From Stieleria varia (GTDB lineage: Bacteria; Planctomycetota; Planctomycetia; Pirellulales; Pirellulaceae): 64,000 nucleotides of DNA. Both the position numbers and the translations under genes were made by a program. Shown piece by piece: positions 1-7,854 of the stretch. The notes below the pieces were generated by a model that worked only from the letters and a program-made list of their open reading frames with translations, did no database searches and was not told the DNA's origin. The DNA is taken from NCBI RefSeq assembly GCF_038443385.1, contig NZ_CP151726.1, forward strand, positions 9,362,001-9,426,000. Direction: 5' to 3'. How positions within the stretch are numbered: the first letter of the stretch is position 1; each line of letters starts with the position of its first letter.

Positions 1-93
1 CCAGCCCGGATTAGTCACTCGACTCACGATAGTCATCGCAACACGTTCTCATGAAACTGTTTACGCGGACTGGCACGAAAACAGTCTGCGTCT

Positions 94-166
94 ATCAGCC
101 GCCACGCGATAGCGTCCAGTTCTCCGCCTGTAATCGGGAACCGGACGCTATCGCGTGCCGGCTGAT
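94..166. repeat. Long imperfect hairpin (REP-like)
   Basis: Two 29-base arms (94-122 and 138-166) are inverted copies with two mismatches, separated by a 15-base loop. Each arm contains the core CACGCGATAGCGTCC. No gene was recognised in the first 220 bases, so this is an intergenic palindrome. It could act as a bidirectional terminator for the minus-strand gene ending at 222, or be a dispersed REP-type element; which one cannot be told from a single copy. Confidence 0.75.
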
Positions 167-221
167 GAATAATCCTTATCAAGAGTTCAAACATCCGGCG
201 AAACGTCTCGCCTGACGTCAC

Positions 222-659
222 TCACTCTACGGAGGCAACTAGAAACTGACTGTGAGGTGACGAACTCTCTAAAGAAGTATTTCGAATGTCTTTGTTGTGA
301 GCTACTGATTGTGGCTTTTGCATCGACTCCATTCTCTTGCGGCAGTCAGGACACTTGAGCAAATGGGTTTGGATCGCAGTCACTAGAGACGGGGCCAAGT
401 CCCCGGAACTCAACGAATCAAGATGCGAAACCACGTCAGTGCACGTGATGCCTCCGAATCGAGGCTGCGAGGGCTGGGGCGCGTCCGATGAACCCAGCGA
501 GACCAGCAGCAGGAGGAGGGGAAGCAACGCGACGGGCGTTCCGGCGCGGACGAGTTGCTTTCGTCTTCGTTGTGATCTTGCTCGTTTCGCGAAAGTGGTC
601 AACGCTCCGGTCGTCAGCGGTGTCCATTCGGTCGAGTCGCGGTTTCCTTGGCGGATCAT
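222..659 (-). CDS. Small membrane protein with anti-sigma-like zinc finger
   Basis: A 145-residue protein with an ATG start. Residues 1-40 are polar and very basic (RARSQRRRKQ), residues about 42-56 form one hydrophobic helix, and residues about 70-112 resemble the zf-HC2 anti-sigma zinc finger: a Cys in ITCTDVV, then HLLKCPDCRKRM, giving C...HxxxCxxC. The family normally binds and silences an ECF sigma factor in the cytoplasm. Here the basic N-terminus predicts N-in topology, which would put the zinc finger outside, opposite to usual anti-sigma factors. No sigma factor gene is adjacent. The function is therefore inferred only from the finger pattern; it may be an orphan sensor. Confidence 0.6.
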   Translation of the reverse strand: MIRQGNRDSTEWTPLTTGALTTFAKRARSQRRRKQLVRAGTPVALLPLLLLLVSLGSSDAPQPSQPRFGGITCTDVVSHLDSLSSGDLAPSLVTAIQTHLLKCPDCRKRMESMQKPQSVAHNKDIRNTSLESSSPHSQFLVASVE

Positions 660-1042
660 GGTTCTGGTTGCACATTAGGGGAGTGGTGGAATTCCGGCCC
701 TGGAGTTTCTGCGCGGACAACATCCCTGCCCGTCGATTATCTTCGCACCACGGAGCCCTGCGACTCAGTGTTGTGGCTCACAGATGCGTCCTTGGTTGGC
801 AAAAAATCGGCACTCTTGATTATCAAACGAATCGTTCGAACTGGAGCTTGGGGTAGTGCCGAAAGTTCGCTATAATGCCGAGCTTGGAAAGCAACTTCAG
901 GCTCGCTGTCACCTCGTTGGCTGGAGGTCGATGGTGAACGATAAACTCGGGCCGTTTCGTCATATTTTCTCGGGTGTGCGAGTTCTTGCTTACTCGTACC
1001 AGTTTAAATGATTCCGTCTTCACTTTGACGCAATTCTGCCCG
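660..1042. other. Intergenic region between divergent genes
   Basis: No convincing gene, RNA or repeat was found. It separates the minus-strand zinc-finger gene from the plus-strand hydroxylase-family gene, so promoters for both probably lie here, but no clear -35/-10 pair could be assigned. Confidence 0.4.
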
Positions 1043-1870
1043 ATGTCGCCATCGACTGAACTCACTGTCCGCCTCGGATTCTTTGCCGGCGTCTTGTTAT
1101 TGATGTGGCTCGGGGAGATGCTGTTCCCGCGTCGTCGTCTTAGTTTGCGGAAAGGGCCTCGGTGTGGTAGCAACCTCGGTCTTGTCGTCGTCAACAGTCT
1201 GTTTTTACGTCTCGTCGTTCCGGTAACTGCGGTCGTGGCGGCGGGATACTTTCAGGCCCACGGTTGGGGCCTCTTTATCCTGATTTCCTTGCCGGTGTCG
1301 GTTGAGTTCATTCTTGCATTGTTGATGTTTGATTTTGGCATCTATCTCCAACATCGGCTGTTTCATGCAGTTCCGCTGCTGTGGCGATTCCACATGGTTC
1401 ATCATGCGGACCCTGATTTCGACGTGACAACGGGGCTGCGTTTTCACTCATTTGAAATCGTGATCTCTGCCGCACTGAAGCTTGCATTGGTTGGCCTGAT
1501 TGGTCCCAGCCCGATGGTGGTGATTGTGTTTGAAGTCCTGCTCAACGCCTCATCCATGTTCAATCACAGCAATCTCGGTATTCCCAAACGCATCGATCAG
1601 GTACTCCGATATGTCGTGGTCACGCCCGATATGCACCGTGTTCACCATTCTATTGATTCACATGAGGCAAATCGCAACTTCGGTTTCAATTTACCATGGT
1701 GGGACCGGATCTTGGGCACCTATCTGGATCAACCGAGTCGGGGCCACACTGCGATGGAAATCGGCGTAAGAGGGCACAGCAATGAACGACAGATTGCTCG
1801 CCTTTTGGGAATGGTCTTGCTTCCGTTTCGTGCGCAGCCCGATGACGGTCAGTTCACGCGTCGCCCATGA
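1043..1870 (+). CDS. Fatty acid hydroxylase / sterol desaturase family protein
   Basis: Integral membrane di-iron oxygenase family. The histidine clusters are HRLFH (HxxxH), HMVHH (HxxHH) and a C-terminal HRVHH (HxxHH), with the family sequence DFGIYLQHR before the first. Several hydrophobic segments precede and separate them, as expected for an enzyme embedded in a bilayer with its di-iron site on the cytoplasmic face. Known members hydroxylate or desaturate fatty acyl chains, sterols or carotenoids; the substrate here is unknown. I prefer the ATG at 1043 over the GTG at 974 because the protein then begins just before the first hydrophobic helix. It stands alone upstream of the arsenic gene group. 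Confidence 0.85.
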   Translation: MSPSTELTVRLGFFAGVLLLMWLGEMLFPRRRLSLRKGPRCGSNLGLVVVNSLFLRLVVPVTAVVAAGYFQAHGWGLFILISLPVSVEFILALLMFDFGIYLQHRLFHAVPLLWRFHMVHHADPDFDVTTGLRFHSFEIVISAALKLALVGLIGPSPMVVIVFEVLLNASSMFNHSNLGIPKRIDQVLRYVVVTPDMHRVHHSIDSHEANRNFGFNLPWWDRILGTYLDQPSRGHTAMEIGVRGHSNERQIARLLGMVLLPFRAQPDDGQFTRRP

Positions 1871-2203
1871 AGGCCCGCAAGACGAGAAACAATAGCAGTT
1901 GCGTTCAGCGAAAGCGTCGCTGTCGAGCGATCAAGCAGATCTCCGGTCCGCTCAGACTCAAGCTGATCGCCTTGCAAATTGCTTTGATTCGTTGCGGTTT
2001 GTGAACTTATTCACAGAAACCATGCGAGCTCCTTTGCTAATCCGCACTCTGTCTGCATCGGCGTTGCGGCGGTGGATTCTGGTGTCGAAATAGCGGCGAG
2101 TACTTTTCGCCATTGTTAGATCTCTCACAGAGCCACGGTAGCTGGATTGTCGATGAGCATCATGAACCTTGTTCCAGAAAAACGTCAAACTCAAAAGGGA
2201 AAA
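1871..2203. other. Intergenic region
   Basis: No supported gene. The last bases before 2204 carry a purine-rich AAAAGGGA that serves as ribosome binding site of the following lipoprotein. Confidence 0.4.
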
Positions 2204-2476
2204 ATGCGCAAGTCACTTCATTCAACTGTCTGCGTCTCCGCAATGATTGCGGTGGTTTCGTTCGGCTTCACCGGCTGCCGACAGGCAGGCGGTTGCCAGA
2301 ATGGTAGTTGCCCGGCTCCGTCCGGTGGCTACTCCTCGCCTAGCTATGGTGGACCAAGCAATCAAGGATCGGCAACCGTATCTCCCAGTTACTCGGCACC
2401 GTCGCAAGAATACGCGGCACCCGGCGGATCTGGCACCCGCAGTGCGCCTGTGATGAGCGGATCAGGCACACGGTAA
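2204..2476 (+). CDS. Small Gly/Ser/Tyr-rich lipoprotein
   Basis: A 90-residue protein. It starts MRKSLHSTV, followed by a hydrophobic stretch and the lipobox FTGC, so it should be processed by signal peptidase II and lipid-anchored. The mature part is low-complexity (SYGGPS, SPSYSAPS) and ends with two SGTR motifs. A similar QSGTR...SGTT stretch occurs just after the signal peptide of the YHS protein at 5098, which suggests the two share a surface context. The ATG at 2204 has AAAAGGGA directly upstream, while an ATG further upstream would bury the signal peptide. Function unknown. Confidence 0.65.
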   Translation: MRKSLHSTVCVSAMIAVVSFGFTGCRQAGGCQNGSCPAPSGGYSSPSYGGPSNQGSATVSPSYSAPSQEYAAPGGSGTRSAPVMSGSGTR

Positions 2477-2656
2477 TAAGTTGTTGACCAGGTGCGGTAA
2501 TTCGTCGGAAACTTGACGCCACGGTGCTGGCAAAATTTCCATAAAATCCAATTCACACTGTAAGGAGACCTGAATTGGAGCGTCCTTCTCTGAACCAAGA
2601 TTACCGTGCGACCCACGGTTTTGTTCACCGAATTCTTTGGAAGGATGCCCGCAACA

Positions 2657-3832
2657 ATGAGTCAAGCAACGCAAACTGATGTTTCGACAGCCGAGTCGGC
2701 CGTTTACCAACGTTATGCCTCGGCGGCGCAGGCGGTCGAGCCGGAGCTTTGTTGTCCTGTTGATTACCGCGCCGAATACCTGACGGCGATACCCGAGGAA
2801 GTCATTCAGCGAGATTACGGATGTGGAGACCCCTCTCGCTTTGTTTGCGAGGGCGACGATGTACTGGATTTGGGAAGCGGCGGCGGGAAAATCTGTTTCA
2901 TTGCTTCGCAAATCGTCGGAAAGACAGGGTCCGTGACCGGTGTGGATTGCAATCAGGAAATGCTTCAGCTCGCGCGCCGTTCGGCGGACGCGGTTGCGGC
3001 GAATATCGGCTATCACAACACGTCGTTTCGCTACGGTTTGATCCAAGACCTGGCGCTAGATCTTGACGACCTCACTGAGGTGATCGCTTCGCAGCCTGTT
3101 TCTGATGCAACAGGATATTTGCGACTCCGTAACTTGGAGGAGCAGCTTCGTACCGAGCGACCGATGATCGCAGATGAGTCAATCGACTGTGTGCTTTCCA
3201 ATTGTGTTCTGAACCTGGTACGTCAACCTGATCGCAAAAAAATGTTCTCCGAAATCTTTAGGGTGCTTCGGCGTGGCGGACGAGCGGCGATTAGCGACAT
3301 TGTCAGTGACGAGAGCGTGCCCGAACGGTTGCAACAAGACTCAGCTTTGTGGTCGGGATGCATCACGGGCGCGTTTCGTGAGGATGAGTTCCTGGCGGCC
3401 TTTGAAGACGCTGGGTTTCATGGCATGGAGTTGGTCAAGCGAGAAAGCGATCCGTGGCGAACCGTCGAGGGGATTGAGTTTCGAAGCGTTACCGTTGTCG
3501 CCTATAAGGGCAAGCAGGGTCCTTGCCTAGAACGTAATCAGGCGGTCGTGTATCGGGGACCATTCAAGAAAGTCGAGGACGATGACGGTCATGTTTTCCG
3601 ACGTGGAGATCGGATGGCCGTCTGCGACAAGACATTCGGGCTGCTTCAGCAGGCCCCTTATCTCGAAATGTTTGCTGCGGTTGAACCCCGAGAGAGAATT
3701 CCGCTCGAGAATGCTGTGCAATTTGACTGCCGCCGCAGTGCGAAGCGAGACCCGCGTGAGACCAAGGGGACGGATTACGACGCAACGTCGGATGCTCCTG
3801 CCGGTGCCTGTAGCGATGGAGCATGTTGTTAA
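2657..3832 (+). CDS. arsM: ArsM-like arsenite S-adenosylmethionine methyltransferase
   Basis: Class I methyltransferase with the SAM motif VLDLGSGGGK and the ArsM signature sites: the Cys of SNCVLNL (residue 183), the Cys of SGCITGA (residue 235) and upstream cysteines in LCCPVDY and DYGCGDPS (32/33 and 56). In ArsM/AS3MT such cysteines bind trivalent arsenic during methylation. An insertion of about 40 residues lies before the SNC motif, and the protein ends in a Cys-rich tail (CSDGACC). It lies 16 bp upstream of arsS. ArsM plus ArsS is known from cyanobacteria to make the precursor of arsenosugars. The start is uncertain: a GTG at 2606 and ATGs at 2645 and 2657 are in frame. No ArsR regulator is seen nearby. 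Confidence 0.85.
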   Translation: MSQATQTDVSTAESAVYQRYASAAQAVEPELCCPVDYRAEYLTAIPEEVIQRDYGCGDPSRFVCEGDDVLDLGSGGGKICFIASQIVGKTGSVTGVDCNQEMLQLARRSADAVAANIGYHNTSFRYGLIQDLALDLDDLTEVIASQPVSDATGYLRLRNLEEQLRTERPMIADESIDCVLSNCVLNLVRQPDRKKMFSEIFRVLRRGGRAAISDIVSDESVPERLQQDSALWSGCITGAFREDEFLAAFEDAGFHGMELVKRESDPWRTVEGIEFRSVTVVAYKGKQGPCLERNQAVVYRGPFKKVEDDDGHVFRRGDRMAVCDKTFGLLQQAPYLEMFAAVEPRERIPLENAVQFDCRRSAKRDPRETKGTDYDATSDAPAGACSDGACC

Positions 3833-3848
3833 AGGATGGGCAGAGTAA

Positions 3849-4976
3849 TTGCTCAACGGTATCAGTCGAACAAACGTCTCTAGATGGATTGCCATTTTGT
3901 CATTACCACTCGTGCACCAAGATGAGGAAGGAAACGCCGCGATTGAGCGAGAGATCCTCGAAGGCGTTTCTCCCGGGCGAAGTATGCCGCTTTTTCGTCA
4001 AAAGATTCGCGAATGTGGAATCGATGGGCTGAAAGCCACCGGCATCGAAATCCTGCAGATTAATGTCGGAAAGGTTTGCAATCAAACTTGTACGCATTGC
4101 CACGTCAATGCTGGACCAACTCGTCGCGAAAGCATGTCTCGCAAGACGGCAGAGGCGGTCATCGATGTGCTTTCGCGCACTGGCATTCCCACGCTGGATA
4201 TCACAGGGGGGGCACCGGAGATGAATCCCAACTTTCGGTGGTTGGTTGAGCAGGCCCACGCACTGGGGCGACGAATCATCGATCGCTGCAATCTGACTAT
4301 TCTGGTGGCTGGCGGATTCAGGGATCTTCCAGAGTTTCTGGCCGAACACAATGTGGAGGTTGTTGCCTCGTTGCCTTGTTATCTCGAGGAAAACTGCGAC
4401 AGCCAGCGAGGTGACGGCGTCTTTCGCCGCTCCATTGAGGCATTGAGACGGCTCAACAGTCTCGGCTATGGACTTCCCCGATCTGAGCATAAACTTTCGC
4501 TGGTCTACAATCCCATCGGCCTATCACTGCCCCCCCGGCAGGAACAGCTGGAAGCGGATTATCGCCGAGAACTACGAACTCGCTACGGTATTGAGTTTAC
4601 GCATCTGCAAACGATCACCAATTTGCCCATCAGTCGCTTTTTGGACGATCTCTTGAAACAAGACCGACTGGATGAATACCTGCAACTGCTCATCGACAAT
4701 TTTAATGTCGCAACCGTTGGAGGATTGATGTGTCGAACGATGATTTCGGTCGATTGGCAGGGCCGCCTGTTTGATTGCGATTTCAATCAAATGCTCGATT
4801 TAGAACTGAGTGGACAATGCCCACGAACGATCCACGATTTTGACTTCGGCAAGCTTGCCAATCGTGCGATCAAGACAGGCCGACATTGTTTTGGATGCAC
4901 TGCAGGCTGCGGTTCGAGCTGTCAGGGCGCGATTCTTGCTGGCGGGGAATCACCAGTAACGAACATTCAATACTGA
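3849..4976 (+). CDS. arsS: Arsenosugar biosynthesis radical SAM protein ArsS
   Basis: Radical SAM enzyme with the iron-sulfur motif CNQTCTHC followed by HVNAGP, the segment LDITGGAPEMNP, and the DUF3641-type C-terminal Cys cluster HCFGCTAGCGSSC. In the known pathway ArsS adds a 5'-deoxyadenosyl group to dimethylated arsenic, giving the arsenosugar precursor. Some relatives are selenoproteins; this one uses cysteine throughout. It follows arsM closely and is probably co-transcribed. The start is uncertain: the TTG at 3849 gives 375 residues, while the first ATG (3984) would leave only about 30 residues before the Fe-S motif. The TTG start, or a GTG at 3912, seems likelier than the ATG. Confidence 0.88.
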   Translation: MLNGISRTNVSRWIAILSLPLVHQDEEGNAAIEREILEGVSPGRSMPLFRQKIRECGIDGLKATGIEILQINVGKVCNQTCTHCHVNAGPTRRESMSRKTAEAVIDVLSRTGIPTLDITGGAPEMNPNFRWLVEQAHALGRRIIDRCNLTILVAGGFRDLPEFLAEHNVEVVASLPCYLEENCDSQRGDGVFRRSIEALRRLNSLGYGLPRSEHKLSLVYNPIGLSLPPRQEQLEADYRRELRTRYGIEFTHLQTITNLPISRFLDDLLKQDRLDEYLQLLIDNFNVATVGGLMCRTMISVDWQGRLFDCDFNQMLDLELSGQCPRTIHDFDFGKLANRAIKTGRHCFGCTAGCGSSCQGAILAGGESPVTNIQY

Positions 4977-5097
4977 AGCACCAGGTCAGTCTGATGATCG
5001 ATCCAATCTTTGCCCATCTTGTAAGAAACCGAAGTGACAGTCGTCATCTTTGTATAGGGCTCAAGTTTTCCCGTAACAATCCGATTCGAGTAAAGAC

Positions 5098-5763
5098 ATG
5101 CAACAATCAAAAATTCAAAAACAGTTTCGTTCCATCAGCAAAATCTCCGGTTTTGCAGTGGCAATCATCACTTCATTTTCAATGGTAAGCTTGGCATCGG
5201 CTCAGTCTGGAACACGTGCGGTACCGCAGTCCGGAAAAGTCGCGGGAAGCGGAACAACGAGTCCCACAAGCAGCGTTGGTCTTCAAGGCTACTGCCCTGT
5301 TTGTGTCATCGAGATGAAAAAATGGATGAAGGGGAGCACGCAGTTTTCTGCGCAGTACGACGGAAAGACGTATTTGTTTCCCGGTGAGGAGCAGCGGCAG
5401 ATGTTTTTGAAAAGCCCAGAAAAGTACACGCCGGCACTTGGCGGTGACTGTGTCGTCGCGTTGGTTGAAATGGGAAAACGCGTGCCGGGAAATCTCAATC
5501 TCGGCGCGTTGCACGACAAGCGACTCTATCTGTTCGCAAATGAGCAGGCTAAGGGGATGTTTCTCGCCGATCGTGCAAAGTATGCGAACGCGGATTTGGC
5601 CCTCGGCGGCAAATGCTCGGTCTGCCGTGTCGAAATGAACCAAGAGGTTCTTGGATCAGCCGAGTTTACAAGCATCTACAAAGGACTTCGCTATCAGTTT
5701 CCGAGCAAGGATCAGCAGCAAATGTTTAATCAGAATCCAGACAAGTACAAAGTGGCGAAGTAG
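5098..5763 (+). CDS. Secreted protein with three YHS-like repeats
   Basis: A 221-residue protein with a Sec signal peptide ending near ASA-QS, a short SGTR/SGTT-rich linker and three tandem YHS-like units of about 50 residues. Unit 1 begins YCPVCVIEM, unit 2 GGDCVVALVEMGK and unit 3 GGKCSVCRVEM; each continues with an aromatic Y-x-F segment and ends like a MFxxxPxKY motif. YHS units are small Cys-containing modules found in copper ATPases and other metal proteins. Units 1 and 3 keep a CxxC pair; unit 2 has lost its second Cys. The protein follows arsS by 121 bp, so a role in binding a thiophilic metal or metalloid in the periplasm is plausible but inferred. Confidence 0.75.
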   Translation: MQQSKIQKQFRSISKISGFAVAIITSFSMVSLASAQSGTRAVPQSGKVAGSGTTSPTSSVGLQGYCPVCVIEMKKWMKGSTQFSAQYDGKTYLFPGEEQRQMFLKSPEKYTPALGGDCVVALVEMGKRVPGNLNLGALHDKRLYLFANEQAKGMFLADRAKYANADLALGGKCSVCRVEMNQEVLGSAEFTSIYKGLRYQFPSKDQQQMFNQNPDKYKVAK

Positions 5764-5879
5764 ATCCCCTTGTCTTGAAGGCTGGCCCTTTCAACCTCGC
5801 AGCCGCGGAAAGCTCGCGTCGAAGCCATGGCGTGGACGTGAGTTTTTCGTTTTCTTTGCGGTAACACTGTTGGCGCATT

Positions 5880-6887
5880 TCAGTCTCGTATGAGTTCTGT
5901 TTCAGGATGAAACGCTTTCCATGCAAACCAGAAAGAGTGCATCCAAAACACACCGCTATCGGCGTCGGTCACGCGAGCGGTTTGCGACGTTTTATTGAAT
6001 GCAATCGAGTATGATTTTCCTCCAAGAGTGTATTTTCGGGCCGCTGACATGCCCGGATCGGGCTCTGCGATTCGATGAGCGTTTGCTTTTCCCTCATCGG
6101 TCCAAACAACGAGGATCGGCGTCTTGGCGGGTAGTGTGCGGTCCAAAGGTTGGACAGGAAACATCAGATTGGGTGAGTTGAAATACTGAGCATAGGGGTT
6201 GTGGCGATAGTCCCTGATGTGCCCGGTCTTGCTGGAAAGTACTTTTGTTTCAGGGTGCATTTTTTTCCACTCGCCCCAGGTCACCAATTCCATTGGTAAC
6301 GTCTTTAACTTTTTGCCTGCGGCGGGTCCCGAAACGCCCTCTCCAAGGACTTGTGACCACAAACTTTCTGGCTGTCCCCCTCTGTCGTAGATCAGAACGT
6401 TGCTGTTGTAGAGCAAGCCCGAGACGCCAAATTCTCGCACACCAAGAGGTGTTCGCCGGTCGAAAACGGCGGCTGAGTCACAGAGTGGGCAATAGGTGAC
6501 CGCGAACGGAATCTCATCGAGCTGATCGTTGACAATTTCGTGGAAATTCAAGATTCGAATCGGATAGGCTCTGACATTGGCTCCGGATCGCACTCCGACG
6601 ACTCGGTCTGAGGGGCTCAAGAAATCAGCCTCATTAGCGCCTACAAAAGTGGGACTCGTCAATGCAGGGATGCCATCTTTCGGAGGTCCGCCAGCACGAA
6701 TTTCGTTTCGAGGAATTATTGCGTTTCTCAAGTCGAAACCCACACCTCCATGCTGAATGATGAGGCGGCTTAGGCTTGAAGCTGATGAATGGTCGTCGAC
6801 ATGCTGGCTTTCTAGCGTTGACCAAAGAGACAGCGCAACGCCGATCGATATCGATATCGCCATCATGATACGTAACTTTAGTGACAT
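5880..6887 (-). CDS. DUF3179 domain-containing secreted protein
   Basis: N-terminal hydrophobic segment (residues about 6-20), then a DUF3179 domain recognised from PFAVTYCPLCDSA, the central FGVSGLLYNSNVLIYDR and LWSQVLGEGVSGP. The family is widespread in marine bacteria and has no established biochemical role; the conserved CPLC suggests metal or thiol chemistry. The ATG at 6887 is chosen because GGAG lies about 7 bases upstream, while an ATG 27 bases further upstream has no such site. It is convergent with the YHS gene and divergent from the thioredoxin gene. Confidence 0.82.
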   Translation of the reverse strand: MSLKLRIMMAISISIGVALSLWSTLESQHVDDHSSASSLSRLIIQHGGVGFDLRNAIIPRNEIRAGGPPKDGIPALTSPTFVGANEADFLSPSDRVVGVRSGANVRAYPIRILNFHEIVNDQLDEIPFAVTYCPLCDSAAVFDRRTPLGVREFGVSGLLYNSNVLIYDRGGQPESLWSQVLGEGVSGPAAGKKLKTLPMELVTWGEWKKMHPETKVLSSKTGHIRDYRHNPYAQYFNSPNLMFPVQPLDRTLPAKTPILVVWTDEGKANAHRIAEPDPGMSAARKYTLGGKSYSIAFNKTSQTARVTDADSGVFWMHSFWFAWKAFHPETELIRD

Positions 6888-7164
6888 GATTTTCTCCGCA
6901 GTTTTCGGAACCAAGAACAGAACCCGAGTGGATTCCGATACAGATTATTCTCGACCATCATTTCGCTGTCTGTGAATTGGGGCACGGAAAACTCGTTCGT
7001 GAGAGACGATAAGAGACCACGGGACGCAACTGCGCGTAACAGAGTCCGCCTCGATATGTATTTCGTCGACTTGGCGGAGACTGACTCGCAAGAGTCATCA
7101 CGTAGCGAGGGACGATCTCTCAGGGTTGGATCACATCCGAAAACTAGGCATTATGGAAATCACA

Positions 7165-7713
7165 ATGAAAATGACCGTCGTACATTGCTTATTGGTGCTC
7201 TGCAGCTCGGCAGTACTCTTGGCGGCCTGTCAGGCCGGAGAAGAGGCTCCGTTTGCAGCGGCAGAATCATCTGACGTCAGCACAGATGCGCGTCATGGTG
7301 GTTCAGTCGGAACGAGAGTGAACAATCGGTACCATGCCGCTCGCAATGGCGACGTGCTCTTGACGACGGCAACGGCGAACGCTCACTCGCAAGGCCCCAC
7401 ATTGATAACGCTCGGCGCGGGCGACGATTTGCGGCGACATCTCAATGGTTCGCATCGCCGAGTGATCTTAGACTTCTACGCCGATTGGTGTGGGCCCTGT
7501 AAACAGCAGGGACGTGTATTGCATGAAATCGAACATGTGGCAGCGGATGCAAATGCTTTGATCATCAAGATCAATGTTGATCAACACAAGGATTTGGCGG
7601 AGATCTTCTCGGTGAAAGCTCTGCCTACGGTCATGGTGTACGGAAGGAGGACGATCCTTCAGCGACGCACAGGACTGACCAGCGCTGAGGTGCTTACGAG
7701 CTGGGTTCACTAG
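7165..7713 (+). CDS. Thioredoxin-domain lipoprotein
   Basis: The protein starts MKMTVVHC, then a hydrophobic segment and lipobox LAAC, so it is probably lipid-anchored outside the cytoplasm. After a 60-residue linker comes a complete thioredoxin fold with the active site WCGPCK and the cis-proline segment ALPTVMV. It should act as a periplasmic disulfide oxidoreductase. Upstream in-frame starts exist at 7126 and 7153. It is divergent from the DUF3179 gene across about 280 bp. Cys-rich neighbours (YHS and DUF3179 proteins) could be its substrates, but that is only contextual. Confidence 0.85.
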   Translation: MKMTVVHCLLVLCSSAVLLAACQAGEEAPFAAAESSDVSTDARHGGSVGTRVNNRYHAARNGDVLLTTATANAHSQGPTLITLGAGDDLRRHLNGSHRRVILDFYADWCGPCKQQGRVLHEIEHVAADANALIIKINVDQHKDLAEIFSVKALPTVMVYGRRTILQRRTGLTSAEVLTSWVH

Positions 7714-7793
7714 CAACAGTGATTTCCCACGGTATTCCCATTGGTCGCAACGGTGGGTTGAGTCCGGTCGTCTCTCTTGAAGTTAAACTCTGA

Positions 7794-7823
7794 CAGAGAG
7801 CCTGAGGGCAGAGAGCCTGAGGG
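7794..7823. repeat. 15-bp tandem duplication, two copies
   Basis: The unit CAGAGAGCCTGAGGG is present twice without a gap in the convergent intergenic space between the thioredoxin gene and bioA. It is one of six tandem duplications with a 15-bp unit in the window. Confidence 0.9.
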
Positions 7824-7854
7824 CAGCGGGAGTTTAGCTGCTTTGTCTTGAGCG

